Origin: Apostichopus japonicus
Taxonomy: Eukaryota; Echinodermata; Holothuroidea; Aspidochirotida; Stichopodidae
DNA: 64,000 nt
Assembly (NCBI RefSeq): GCF_037975245.1
Contig: NC_092566.1
Span: 13,079,001 to 13,143,000 of the forward strand
Direction of reading: 5' to 3'
Shown here one piece after another: positions 27,063 to 39,923 of the stretch. Position 1 is the first letter of the stretch; every line of letters begins with the position of its first letter. Both the position numbers and the translations under genes were made by a program. Under the pieces are notes generated by a model that did no database searches, was not told the origin of the DNA, and saw nothing but the letters and a program-made list of their open reading frames with translations.

Positions 27063-28441
27063 TCGGCTCTTTATAGAGTTATTTGTAGCTCGATATATTT
27101 AATTGTTTATTTTTTTGTGCCTTTCCCTCACGCGGATCATATCAATACTTATGTTATTGAAAGCCTAATTCTAAAGAAACTGTTTCTTTATGTTGTTTGA
27201 TAAATGTGTTTCAAAATGATTGACTCTTCTACATTGTAATGGGATTTAAGACCTTCATCTATCTATACAAACTACCTCTTTAAATCCTTATGATGGATTT
27301 TACCAGTCATTTTACCAGTCAATCTACATAAACTTTTCATTGGCTAGTGATTTTGTGTGTCTGTGCACTTGATTTATATCAAGTTCAGTGTCATTCAAGA
27401 TGCACTCTACCTCGATGAAATCAAATTTTTGCTAGCCTTCGCTTTTCTTTGATCAAATCGTCTTTGAAAGTAATACCTCCGTAGCAGTTTTAATGGAATT
27501 GAACATAGCGGCGAGTTTGAGGCTATTAGGCTCGCTGTCTCTCATGGGTATTAGCATAACAAAATTAATCAAATAATTGGGGATTTCACACAATATTGAT
27601 TTAGACACGAATATCCCTGCTTTTGAGCTTGAAACGCGCGACGGTTAAGAAACATTGATTTGCTGTTGTTCCCAAAGCTACATTAATAGCTCAGAGTGCA
27701 GGCTTGCATTTCGATATAACCAGATTAAAATATTAGACTTTGTCGGCACAAATAAACCGACGAATTTGTCAAGTTATCGTCACATATTAACCTTGTTTGT
27801 ATCGGAGATATCTCTGACATGTTCAGAAGGTTTCCTGCAGTTATCACATGTTTTTACTCTTAAACGGACTTCATTGACCGGTGAAAATATTTCGGATAAT
27901 TTGCTTCACGAAAAACCATGCCACTCAAATTCTGCTAAAATCTGATAAATTTAATAATAAATTTGCAATATATAAGTTTGATAAAGTTAAATGAAGCTGA
28001 TGATGGAGGTCAAAGACCACACTAAATCTGCTAGAATCTGCTAAATGAGCAGGTTATGTTGGTAATATTTGTGTTGTATCTTTATCCTTTCTTGCGAAAC
28101 TTTGGTAAAATGGTTCTTACATCTCACTGATCTGTAACATAGGCCTATATACGGTATATACAGTGTAATGATATTACAATTTCCTGGTGGATTTTATTCC
28201 AAAAGGGAAGGGAAATTATGAATTTATTATTGGTATAACTGATGATGTGTCATTTGAAACAATGGATCGTTCATTTATTTACAGAATAGATTACTCATAG
28301 CCACAGTGCATTAAGGTTAATCGATTTGAACGAGCTTACTGCATGCAGAGTTAAAACCATAAAGTCGATAACATTTGACTATTCAATCTACAAATAACTA
28401 CAATATCTTCCAATAAGACTAAACTCGTGATTGTAACTTTT

Positions 28442-28443
<2 letters not shown>
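27063..28443. other. unique sequence, nothing recognised
   Basis: One 96-codon plus frame (27655-27945) without a recognisable domain; no RNA gene or repeat. Confidence 0.55.

Positions 28444-28493
<50 letters not shown>
28444..28493. repeat. (TA)n microsatellite
   Basis: About 25 uninterrupted TA units. Confidence 0.98.
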
Positions 28494-28495
<2 letters not shown>

Positions 28496-29056
28496 TTGTG
28501 GTTCCACCAACTTTTCTGGTAATGCCTTTAAGCAGAATTCAATGGTGCATGGCGAGCTAAACACACTTAGTCATTATCACTACTGAATTTTTAATTTCTC
28601 TGCTCGTTAGTATACTGTTTGAGTTAGCTTTCTGATATAATTGGCTTTTGCAATTCAGTCTTACAAACATTTAATATAACAATGTCTCAAAGAATAAACT
28701 AAGAACACAAAGAGTCGTTAAGTTATTAATACCAATGGGTAAGCTCCATGACGACCAAGAATCCCTCTGGATCAATGATACAAAAGACAATAGTGAAGGG
28801 CGACAACAACAGAGAGCATATCGGTCCATATTGTCTTCCTTTAACAAAACCCAAATAAACCTGCGCCATTATTCTGTAATGAGAGTCATACTGCCTTACA
28901 CTTTTAACATTGTTAACTAACTTAACATTTATAATACTGACAGTATGCACAAAATATTGGTGATGGCCTAATATGTAGTCTAACATATTTTTCGACCTCC
29001 CCCCCCCCCATGCTGGAGCAGTAGTTTCAGATAATAATGTTACCTAGCTTCAAAGT
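28494..29056. other. unique sequence, nothing recognised
   Basis: Opposing short frames at 28726-28986 (minus) and 28735-28920 (plus) overlap and lack domains. A 10-base C run lies at about 29000. Confidence 0.5.
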
Positions 29057-29061
29057 ATATA

Positions 29062-29102
<41 letters not shown>

Positions 29103-29149
29103 GAAAATCGTAATGAGTTGGAAAATCAAGAACAGTGAAAAAACTTTCA

Positions 29150-29221
29150 GCCTCCACCGGGATTCGAACCACGGGCCTCCCGCTCTGTACGCGGACACCC
29201 TAACCACTAGGCTATGGACGC
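29150..29221 (-). tRNA. tRNA-like pseudogene / SINE head, left arm
   Basis: Read on the minus strand, 72 nt can be laid out as a tRNA with box A (TAGCCTAGTGGTTAGGG) and box B (GGTTCGAATCC). The anticodon loop GTACAGA gives ACA. Compared with the right-arm copy it lacks one T in the D loop and has one extra base in the T stem (CCGTGG), which weakens the T arm. ACA as an anticodon is unusual. It is best read as a SINE head or pseudogene rather than a working tRNA. Confidence 0.6.
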
Positions 29222-29362
29222 TGATTGTATGTCCAGAGGTTCGAAACCGGTAAGGAAGATCGTAATTTCACTGTAGGCGTTTGTCACCTATATCGAACAA
29301 TACTAGTTCTGTTTTTGGTGACATATTTTGCCCTACTCTAGAGATCAAACATGATGCTATCC

Positions 29363-29461
<99 letters not shown>

Positions 29462-29593
29462 TGAAATTAATCTCTAGAGTAAGGCAAAATATGTCACCAA
29501 AAACAGAACTAGTATTGTTCGATACAGGTGACAAACGTCTACAGTGGAATTGCGACCTTCCTTACCGGTTAAGAACCTCTGGACATACAATCA

Positions 29594-29665
29594 GCGTCCA
29601 TGGCCTAGTTGGTTAGGGTGCCCGCGTACAAAGCGGGAGGCCCGGGTTCGAATCCCGGTGGAGGC
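29594..29665 (+). tRNA. tRNA-like cloverleaf / SINE head, right arm
   Basis: The 72-nt sequence folds as a near-complete cloverleaf. The acceptor stem is GCGTCCA with TGGAGGC (6 of 7 pairs, one G-G). The D stem GCCT/GGGT encloses loop AGTTGGTTA. The anticodon stem is CCCGC/GCGGG with loop GTACAAA (anticodon ACA at 29628-29630). The variable loop is 4 nt. The T stem CCGGG/CCCGG has loop TTCGAAT. Boxes A and B are intact, so transcription by RNA polymerase III is possible. The ACA anticodon and the repeated context argue for a tRNA-derived SINE. No tRNA identity is assigned. Confidence 0.65.
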
Positions 29666-29713
29666 TGGAAGTTTTTCACTGTTCTTGATTTTCTAACTCA
29701 TTACGATTTTCAT

Positions 29714-29717
29714 ATAA

Positions 29718-29756
<39 letters not shown>

Positions 29757-30251
29757 TCAATATATATATATATATATATAAATATCAATATATATATATA
29801 TATAGGCTATATATATAGGCTACATATATATATGTAGGCTATATATATAGGCTATATATGCATGTACATATATCTAGGTTATATATATATAGGCTACATA
29901 TATATATGTAGGCTATATATATGTAGGCTATATATTTAGGCTATATATGCATGTACATATATCTAGGTTATATATATATAGGCTACATATATATATGTAG
30001 GCTATATATATGTAGGCTATATATTTAGGTTATATATAGGCTATATTTAAGCTATATATATAGGCTATATATTTAGACTATATATAGGCAATATATAGGC
30101 TATATATAAGCTATATATATATAGGCTATATATTTAGGCTATGTAAAGGCTATAATATAGGCTGCATATATAGGCAATATAGTTTGGCTATATATAGGCT
30201 ATGTAAAGGCTATATATAGGCAATATATGTTATATATAGGCTATATATAGG

Positions 30252-30296
<45 letters not shown>

Positions 30297-30298
30297 TA
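29714..30298. repeat. (TA)n and TAGGCTATATAT degenerate array
   Basis: TA tracts interspersed with TAGGCTATATA words. An 89-bp block (29852-29940, with ATATGCATGTACATATATCT) is repeated in tandem at 29941-30029. A pure TA tract closes the array at about 30256-30293. Confidence 0.92.
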
Positions 30299-31328
30299 TA
30301 CAAGTCGTATAGGACGAAACCGGTCCAAGACGTCAATACTGTTTGCAATGTTACTTACATATGCAAAGCAGACTTCTATACAAAGATTTTTAAACGACTA
30401 ATGGTATCCTAGTCCAATCATGTGATTTCTCAAGAACTTTCCCTCAGTAACTATGGTGACATTCTGAGTTAAAGTGTTAGCAATGACATACTTGTCTGAC
30501 ATCTGTATTAAAATGTTTCATCTCTGTTTTGTTAGTGAATGGTCAAATAAATCTGATACAATCTCAAGCAGACGGTCAATACTGAGATCATAGTTTCATA
30601 TGAAGTTATGTCATTTATACGTTTGACTGTGTTACTACAACTTTAGTTAAGCGAGATAGGTGAACGCGTTTTCCTTCACACTTCCAAATTACCCCATCTA
30701 TATGTTATATTGACAATGTTCTTACCCTTAATGGTATACGCTTTATGGTAGACAGGGTGGTGTCATTTCTATAAAGTTTTGTTGAACCGTTTGCATATGT
30801 CCATCCGTTTAGTTTATCTTCAAATTCAATATGTCTGTGTTGTCATGGAAAGTGATATTCACGAACTGGCTTAACTCTTGTGATCTGTCCTAGGGATATA
30901 TGACCCTGTATTAAAACATTATGATAACACAGAGCGATTAAACATTCCAAGACAATACATTACAACACTAAATACATATTGGAAAATATTTACATGCAAG
31001 GATGACTTTTCCTCGATGGTAAATTAAAAATTAAGCGACTTGGCAATGGTCTTATCGATTCTTAGCTCAAGCTTTTAATCAAAACGCCCGGTAAATCCCG
31101 AGAAAGCACTCCTCAACTGATGTAGACAAACCTTAATGCCTTATTGAATGATCAAAAAGACGTGAAGGACTTTAAAGAGCATCCACAATCAGCGTAAATC
31201 TGTTCCGCTGTAAAATATCGAGAGCTCTTTCGAGGACTATTTAAGGGTCTGTCATACACAATTACGGTTGTTTTAGCCTTATTTGAATAATGCACAGAAT
31301 CTGAAGTTAAAATAAGCGCGTCATACCA
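30299..31328. other. unique sequence, nothing recognised
   Basis: No open frame of note other than one running into the ATT repeat on the right; no repeat or RNA gene seen. Confidence 0.55.
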
Positions 31329-31473
31329 TATTATTATTATTATTGTTGTTATTCTTATTGTTATTATGATTATTCTTATTATTGTTGTTATTATCAATAT
31401 TATTATTATTATTATTATAATATATATATTATTATAATATATATATATATATTGATATATATATATATATACA
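31329..31473. repeat. (ATT)n/(GTT)n imperfect microsatellite followed by (TA)n
   Basis: ATT units with GTT and CTT variants (31329-31427), then TA tracts to 31473. Produces a spurious Ile-rich minus-strand frame. Confidence 0.93.
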
Positions 31474-31614
31474 TTCATTTTTTATTTACTGCTTGGCTTG
31501 CCTAAAGAGTGGGTATTCTGTGTAAAATTGTCAGATTCAAAGCGCCCGGGGTGCACTCTGTACAATCAGAACACTTGGTAATACGCCCTTAATGACAGTT
31601 ATTCAAAGCCAGGT

Positions 31615-31628
31615 GGCTAGTTTACTGC

Positions 31629-31701
<73 letters not shown>

Positions 31702-31712
31702 GTAAACTAGCC
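31615..31712. repeat. 15-bp inverted repeat closing a (TA)n tract
   Basis: GGCTAGTTTACTGCA (31615-31629) and TGCAGTAAACTAGCC (31698-31712) are perfect reverse complements on either side of about 66 bp of (TA)n. The whole can fold into one hairpin. This is the second case in the window of an inverted sequence centred on a TA tract. Confidence 0.9.
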
Positions 31713-33003
31713 AGAAGAATGCGCTTCTGAAGTGACCGCTTGACATAATTTAAACCGGTAATGATTTTTGTCATGTTAATATGTAGCTATGATGAATGCT
31801 GTATTTTGTACATGCATTGCTTTCTCCCAGCTGTCGGCCAATGTAACCCTGTACATTTCAATAAATAAGGTCAGGGACGATGAGATTCGAATCATTTACC
31901 TGTAATTAATAGTCATCTCGTCGGAAATAGGTCTTATTATTTGAATAAGCTCGACTTTGAAATTTTCTCTCCCATTTATTTTGTCAGCTTTTCATCAACA
32001 TGTTGAGTTGAATGTTACGTCATTCTGGTAGCATGTTTAAGCAAATCTGCGGTTGATTGTAACTGTCACACATTAGTCAGATCAACGGTTCGAAAAAGCC
32101 AAAACTAACGTCTTGAAATTTGTAATATTAAGTGATATTAAACAAAGAATTGGATATTAGATGTGCTGCTTACATCGAGCTATGATGACGTAAGTGATTA
32201 TTACTGTATATTGACGTCTAATTTTCGTGCCGGAGGATAACTCAGTAAAACGCATGACTATAGTAAGTCCTCCCCCAGAATTAGTTTGATGAACTTATTC
32301 GCCCCCGAAATGAATGATACCCTCTGTGTTAGGAGGTCAATGGCATTCCTACGGTTTGATTGTATTCACATGTACTTATGATACATTATCATACAGACAC
32401 CGTAATTAGTCTAATCAATTATTAATTATTTCCAACTCATTTGTATGTTACTGATTTGTTTACTTCCGCTTAATTTTTAATACAGATTCCCTTTAATCAG
32501 ACCGAGCAGTGTCGAGTGCACATAACGCTGCATGCTTAATATTGGTGGTCACAAGAGGTTAACCTTTGGGGAGTTTACCTTAATTAATAAAGTAAAACCA
32601 AGAAAAAGCCCTTGAAAAGTCGATGTAGTGTTTGATGCCATCAACAGACTGAAGACTGATGCTTGTAGTGATTAGAATGCATGAACCTTATGTTCCCTAC
32701 ATGAACGTATATAGAAAAACGTGTATATGTCAAGCAGTGCCCGTTCAATTAAACCGAATTTCCTCATTCGAAATAATTAAGTAGCATTATGTTCAGACCT
32801 AATTGAAAAAATACATTAAATATACTACATAAGTATTTTGCTTAATTATTTACGATTTGCGAGAGCAATAAATTATTTCATTGAAATCATTGAATTATTA
32901 TTAGCTTAAATGATTCCCCTAAAATGTTTTTGGCTATTCGATAGTAATAATACGAGAGTCATAATGTACCATACGGTAGGTTAGTGAAATTCATAATGTG
33001 CTA
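31713..33003. other. unique sequence, nothing recognised
   Basis: No frame of 60 codons or more on either strand, no repeat, no RNA gene. Confidence 0.6.
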
Positions 33004-33530
33004 AACGTGATATGAAATTCCTTATGGCGATGGGTTACATGGTATTCATTATGGCTACACTTGTTTGTGATATTCATTATGGCTATGGGTTATAATGATA
33101 TTCATTATTTCCATGGGTATTTGATATTCATTATGCCTATGGGTATATGATATCCAATATGGCTACGGGTATATGATATTCATTATGGCTATGGGTATAT
33201 GATATTCATTATGGCTATGGGTATATGACATTCATTATGGCTATGAGTATATGATATTCATTATTGCTATGGTATATGATATTCATTATGGGGATATGAT
33301 ATTCATTATGGCTATGAGTATGTGATATTTATTATGGCTATGGGTGTATGATATTCATTATGGCTATATGGGTATATGATATTCATTATGGCTATGGTAT
33401 ATGATATTCATTATGGGTATGTGATATTCATTATGGCTATGAGTATGTGATATTTATTATGGCTACGGGTATATGATATTTATTATGGCTATGGGTATAT
33501 GATGGTCATAATTAGCTATAGTTTAAATGA
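33004..33530. repeat. 26-bp minisatellite (GATATTCATTATGGCTATGG...)
   Basis: About 20 imperfect copies of a unit made of GATATTCATTATGGCTATGG plus GTATAT. Internal deletions give shorter units (for example near 33290 and 33410). The edges decay gradually. Confidence 0.92.
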
Positions 33531-36500
33531 TAGTCATAAAACTTCAGCATGCATCAAGGTCTTGAAATACAAAAACTAAATGACCTACGTCCTAATTGAC
33601 CATGAACTGTTAAAAACGTCAAATAATGAACAAGACATCACGACTCAATTAATCCTATGGTCAGTTTGTTTTATCATCAATAGGCCATCCCGAACTTTAA
33701 TTGGCACAGGCCCGGTCAAGTAGTCCACGTGGGCGCCTTAGTCCCTTATCTCGTGTTACTCCAAATCACCTAATTGTGAATTTATGTTCAGTACGGTACT
33801 GTCTGTTTTTTGCACAACTACATGTCACGGGTTGTCTACAAGAAAGTATTAGGCTTTTTTTATTGTATCTAATAACGTAATTAAGTAGGCCTCCACTATA
33901 TATCTCATGTACGCACATCACACCGTCTAGAGTTTCCGTATACGGTATATAATACATTTCACGTTGTACTGTGTAAGTTCACGATAAGAAGGATTTCGCT
34001 TTTTCCATATTTTCCGCTTGGCTGGTCATCTCTCATATAAATCGATAGCTGTGTAACTGAGCCTATATCTGACCTATACTGACTGTCGTAAAACCTGTAC
34101 AGAATTCACGTCGCACTTTATCATCTTATATGCAGAATTAAAGGAATATGTTAGAGTAAAACCTAAGATGAGGAAACCAACATCATTAATGAAACTGGTT
34201 AATTGCTTTTAAGTCATTATATATGTGTAGTGTTGGCAAAGATTGTAAGGGTCACATGGAATGATTTTATATATTGTAATTTGATTTCCTAAAGATAATG
34301 AGTACATTCGTTTCCTAACTCTGTTAGATGTACAACAGTCGATAATGAAGGAGGCAATCTTCATCTTTGAAGTGGCTTGTTATAATCTTAGAGGTTTACA
34401 AATAGCTCAAGTTATGTCCTCCTCAGTAATTAAGGTCATTAGTTTTAACTTCGATGAACCTCTGTAGCTACTCAGCTATCTGCTTAAGAGTTTACATGAA
34501 TACCTTATTTTGTTAGGTTAGAAGAGAAACAACGTCAATTTTTTTATTTAATTGTTTTAACATCCTGAAAGTGACAATGGAATATATATATGTAGACTCT
34601 GACACCGTGAAAGAAATTTTAGTGACTTGAACATCAGCTTATTTTGAATACGAATGCATTATATCATCACAGATCTAATGTAGGCCTAACGCTTTTCTTA
34701 AATATCGAGAAAGTGCAAAACTTTCAGTATCTCTTCATTTCCGTTATAGATTTACTATAGCTCTCCTTTTCAAACCAGATATTCATATACATTGTTCCAT
34801 ATGGTTAAAAAGCTGCAATTTTATAATGCATTACTCATATTTCCGACTATGAATTGTAACTGACTAGAGTATGTATTGACGTCACTAATGACCCGTTCTG
34901 GGAATTCTGATGCCGTGGGCTCAATATCAGGAGTGGACTCGACCCACGGATCGAGTTAGTCAAGACCTAGAGCCACAACTCAAGGGACCCAGCAAGAGGG
35001 AGACTCGAACCAATGCCATCAAAATAACTTTCCCTCCATATTATTGAATCCCGGGCAGTACTTGAAGGAATACCTTGATTTAGTTCTAGGATTTAGTGAA
35101 ACCAAAAGGTTTAGTCTACCACTGTGTCTACCATAATAGACCATCATACCAAGATTTTAAGAGAGGAATATCATTTTAATATTTAATGCAACCTTGGAAT
35201 CCTAGACGGCTTAGAAAGTGCTGGTGGGAATGAGCCGTTGAAGCAGCAGGAGTCAATTTTCTTTCTCTACAAAACTCGTCGAAAGAAGCTGATTACCATG
35301 GCAACGTTTATCGAAAAGCAACCAGTGTAACATAAACATATTTATCTTATTCTATGAGAAGGCTGATCTTAAACTTTCCTTCAGCTATGACAATAAAGAC
35401 GCTATAAGAGAATCATGATTAGGTCAGAGAATCAGCCTTTAAAAGCAGCAAATGCAGTCTACAAAATTTAAAGCGTTTTTTTTTGTTGTTGTCAATTTCC
35501 GTCTTCATCATCATGATTACAAGCTTAGACGGATACTAGGATACTTCTCGGGTTTCACGTAGTAAAAACGGGTAGACGTACGCTAAGTAAGGGTTACCTA
35601 CATGGCAGGTAGCTAAGTGTTGTTTTCATTCAGAGGTCTAAACAGGGGGAGTTTTGTTTACAATCTTTAAGCGAATCAGTTTTCGTCATTCTCGTTATCG
35701 TTGTGCTACGTTAGACTACTTCTGTTATGCGACTATCCTCGGATCACTTTCTCTTGAGAAATTTATAGGAAGTACACAATGTTGCAGCTGTCACATAGCA
35801 AATTGTATTTGTTTATTGTAATGAGCCTGTTTGTTTCTTACTAATGTTTAAATAATGGCAACAAAAGCTCTAATTCCAGACAGAGATCGATTTACGTAAT
35901 TAAAACCTTAATGAATCATTTGGAATGTAAAGAAAAGCTGTAAAATATGCATGGCCTTCTAGTCTTATATGAATCATAAATGTTATAGATCTGGAGCATG
36001 TATAGTAAGCAATACTTTGATGAACTTTACCTAAGGCTGATGAATTCACGCCCTTACACCCGCATACAAAAGTTGTTATAATTTATCTTTGGTTGCACTA
36101 CAGGCTAAACTACACACCCCCAACACACGGCTAACGGCGCCACTGACGAAATGTCTTTTTTTCTGATCGTTTTTTGATGTGTTGACTATGAATTTGTTAA
36201 CCCCACAGGCCATATGATATAGAAGAAATGTAATTGCTGACGTATGGAGGAATAATTTATTATCAAAACATTCACCCTTACAAATTTAAACACCTGATGA
36301 GAAAAAATGAAATCTGAACAGGTTGCAAAAACACGTTAATGTATTATATTGCGAGTTCATGTGTTTAGAGTGTAATGCACCATTTTATTTTGACTCACAG
36401 ATTACTAGGTTTCTTATATACACCAATGCAACACCACACAAAATGTGTTGTCATATTGTAATGATAGTTGAAGAATGAATTGTGAAAGGCCATACTTTGT

Positions 36501-37164
36501 TTTGACTTTTGATATGCATACATGTATGCATATGTAATAGTTCATGAACTATTACACTTGCCACAATGATATTATAAGATGCAATTTATAAGAAATATTT
36601 CAAGATGTTATTATAGTTTGACAATACCAGTTAGTAAGTGACCATGCACTGCACTTCTTCCATAATGTAAAATCTTTCATCTGACTTGGCTTATTATCCA
36701 CACAGGCTTCGTTTTTTATCAAAGTTAAATTTCGAGAAAAAAGAGGATTAATTCCATGATTGCGTTCCCTCAAATTTAGATGATTTCTTAACTGTCCCGT
36801 TTAGGATCAAGACGAGGCAATTCTTCAATTGTAAAAACGAGATTCAAAGAATAGTGAAGATGACAGGCCAGATGTAAATATCTTTGTTAGTAACCAATGA
36901 CACCGAAAGTCAATGTCTTTCCTGATTGCGTTTTTTTTTCTTCTCTCGACTCCTGTATATCTTTTCTCTCCGTGAGGGTTTTAATATAATTAGCTAATGT
37001 TTCAAATATCGACCAACCATTTTGTATTCCTAATGCACAGAAGTAATGACCTCGTGACGTAGCAGTTGTATGGAGCTTACACTATCTGTTGAAGAAATAT
37101 CCTCAGAAATGGAACAGTCATATATAGTTATCTTGTATAACATGTTATAGTGGTCTATTGAAGG
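33531..37164. other. unique sequence with transposon-like ends and paired palindromes
   Basis: Contains a possible CAGGCCCGG transposon end at 33707-33745 and a possible inverted CAGTGGCGCCGTTAGCC end at about 36129-36145 (read on minus), neither with a partner. It also contains two adjacent perfect palindromes (36512-36556, listed separately). The region 34900-35060 has tRNA-box-B-like words on the minus strand but no foldable tRNA. No gene recognised. Confidence 0.45.
36512..36556. repeat. two adjacent perfect palindromes
   Basis: Positions 36512-36533 form a 22-bp perfect palindrome around ATACATGTAT. Positions 36533-36556 form a 24-bp perfect palindrome around TTCATGAA. They share one base and together could form two side-by-side hairpins. 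Confidence 0.9.
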
Positions 37165-38062
37165 TTTCTACTATAGCATTCTGTTATAGTATTAAATGAT
37201 AATATTCTATTATAGTATTGTATGATAGTATTCTATGACAATATTCTATGACAGTATTCTATTACAATATTCTATTATGGTATTCTATTATAGAATTCTA
37301 TTATAGTATTTTATTATACTATATTATTTATTATAGTATTCTATTATAGTATTCTATAATGTAATTCTATTATAGTATTCTATTATAGTATTCTATTATA
37401 GTATTCTATAGTAATTCTATTATAGTATTCTATTATAGTACTATATCATAGTATTCTATCATAGTCTTATATTATAGTAACCTTTTATAGTATTATATAT
37501 AGTATTCTATTATAGTATCTATTACAGTATTCTATTATAATATTATTATAATATTTTATTATAGTATTCTATTATAGTATTCTATTATAGTATTATATTA
37601 TAGAATTCTATTATAGTATTCTATGACAGTATTCTATGACAGTATTCTATGACAGTATTCTATTATAGTATTCTATTTAATATTCTATTATAGTATTCAA
37701 TGACAGTATTCTATTATAGTATTCTAATATAGTTTTCTATTATAGTATTCTATTATAGTATTCTAATATAGTTTTCTATTATAGTATTCTATTATAGTAT
37801 TCTATTATACTATTCTATTATAGTATTCTATTTAGTATTCTATTATAGTATTCAATGACAGTATTCTATTATAGTATTCTAATATAGTTTTCTATTATAG
37901 TATTCCATTATAGTATTCTATTATAGTATTCTAATATAGTTTTCTATTATAGTATTCTATTATAGTATTCTATTATAGTGTTCTACTATAGTATTCTATT
38001 ATAGTATTATATTATAGTATTCTACTATAGTTTTCTTTTATAATATTCTTTTATAGTATTAT
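37165..38062. repeat. 13-bp minisatellite (TATTCTATTATAG)n
   Basis: About 65-70 imperfect copies of TATTCTATTATAG with common variants TATGACAG, TAATATAG and TTAGTATTC. Blocks with the same variant order recur (for example around 37700-37760 and 37850-37930), indicating block duplication. Each unit contains the near-palindrome CTATTATAG. Confidence 0.94.
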
Positions 38063-39923
38063 GTGTAAGTCTGCTCCCATATACACCCACCGTTATGATA
38101 TCAATACAACTAGGGTCATGGAAAAGAGCGGACTTGGTAGTTGACACTTGTTTCTCATTACAATGTTTTATAACTTTCAATGTCCCTCTGGCTACATTCA
38201 GTCACTGCGATACTGTAGAGTAAATACGGATAATGGAGGGAGGGAAGGAGGGGAATGGGAGGGGTTACAATATAAGTCGGATACCTACGTTCTTGCTCCC
38301 CTCTTTCGCTATCCTTTCTTAGCTCGCTCTTCTGGAGAACAAAGAACCTGACCTGTCAATCACACACACTGACATTTCTATTATTCATCTATCATCACCA
38401 CGTTTATATACATTTTATACATGTCAATATTGTATGTTATTGTATGTATACTGTTATTGTATGTATACATATCGTTGTGTGCTATAGTAGAACTATTATT
38501 ACATACAAACCTTTTTCATACAAATGACCTTGGTATCGGTCAGTGTTCTTTCCTATAATAAGTAAACCATTCTGTGGTCTCGTTGACCTTCATAAATTAA
38601 TGACTTTAGTTCGTCTTAGGAAGAGCTGAATTCTTTTCTTTTTTACTTAATATGATATAAGTGCTCGCTTTCAAATTGCTTCTTGGTGCTTTTGTTGTTC
38701 GTCCGTATGTTTTTACACCCGTGCCCTCAATCGTCAGATTTTATCGCTCAAATAATTAACTTTCACAAAGTGACGGTAGCTATGACCTTCAAAATATGAG
38801 ACTGATATATGGGTTTCATATCAAAGCTTTGTCTTTGTTTAAGACTACAATCATACAAGCGTAACTAACAGACTGCATGATGGCAGTTTAGTGCTCTTGA
38901 CCTCTTAGTTGCCAGATTAGAAATGGTCATCTTTGTAAGATCATTCGAAAATATTGAGATCAATCAAAGAAAAGTGAAATAGAATTAACAATGCTTTCGA
39001 ACACGCTTTTTCGTCCACCTGGTTTCACACTTTTACGGTTTTTAATTTCTCAGGTGAAAACAAGCAAAAGAGAATTGCGTTCGAGTCTATTTCTGATCTT
39101 TAATAAATAGACTGTATCCTGTTCACACGTAGCAGTATAATTACCTTCAATTCGTTATTATATAGCCTATACTATGTTTACTGATAGCAGTTCACGTGTA
39201 CAAGATGCAATTTAGTTTTATTGACAGTGTCTTGTCAAAGTCAGGGAGAGATATAGAGTGTAATTTTCTGTAACCTTTATCCTGTTCTTTATACTGGCGT
39301 CAGTTGCTTCCTCTTACTTCTGTTTACTGAGAATTCACCTGGAGATATCAGTATACAGTTGAAGTCAGCCGCGCGTAATTAAGATCCTATCATTCATAAT
39401 ATCACGATGAGCTCCCAATAATTGACAAGTTGCGTGCATTCCGTACATGGTCTGCTGCAACTTCAATTTAAGTTTAAACTTACATTTCTTAAAATGGATA
39501 TTAATATATAAATTATCATTGTCTGAGCGATATGTGGCAAGAATTGAAACTTTATTCAGCCTATGAAAAAAAAAACTTTCATGTACACACGTGATCGTTG
39601 TTACTTTACTTTAGACCCAAACTGTGTTACTACAGGAATTTAACATGATTACCTCCTATAAGAATCGTCATTGTCTGAACTCTGGAAAAATCAAATTAAA
39701 TCCCACTTTTCATTTAAAACTTGAATCTAAGCTTGGAAATATGTCAACGACATATCGCACAGAATGGTAACTTGTGGACGTTAATGGTCATGGTTGTAAT
39801 ACGTCCAAAGTATTATATTTCAAATTCCTTATTCTATTTGGACATGAAGTATCCTTCTATATATATAAAGTATATTTGTGGCCACACTTCTCAACTTTAA
39901 GCTGAACTAAATCGATAACGAAC
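38063..39923. other. unique sequence, nothing recognised
   Basis: A GA/G-rich patch lies at 38235-38265. The 67-codon plus frame at 38148-38351 has no recognisable domain. Confidence 0.5.

Larger units (their letters stand above)
29101..29713. mobile_element. foldback: inverted pair of tRNA-derived SINE-like units around (TA)n
   Basis: The arms 29101-29345 and 29470-29713 are reverse complements over about 245 bp, with scattered substitutions (paired coordinates sum to about 58814). The centre is a (TA)n tract at about 29366-29458, and further (TA)n tracts lie immediately outside both arms. Each arm holds a tRNA-like sequence pointing outward, followed by a shared 48-50-bp tail ending in CATTACGATTTTCAT and then (TA)n, which is how a tRNA-derived SINE with a simple-repeat 3' end would look. 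Both arms also share about 125 bp upstream of the tRNA part. Whether the pair arose by two insertions or by an inverted duplication is unknown. Confidence 0.8.

Noticed and set aside
29609-29818. 69-codon frame beginning MVRVPAYKAGG
   Set aside because: It is the tRNA-like sequence and the following (TA)n translated; not a protein gene.
34960-35010. tRNA box-B-like GGTTCGAGTCTCC on the minus strand
   Set aside because: No box A at the right distance and no acceptor, D or anticodon stems could be formed.
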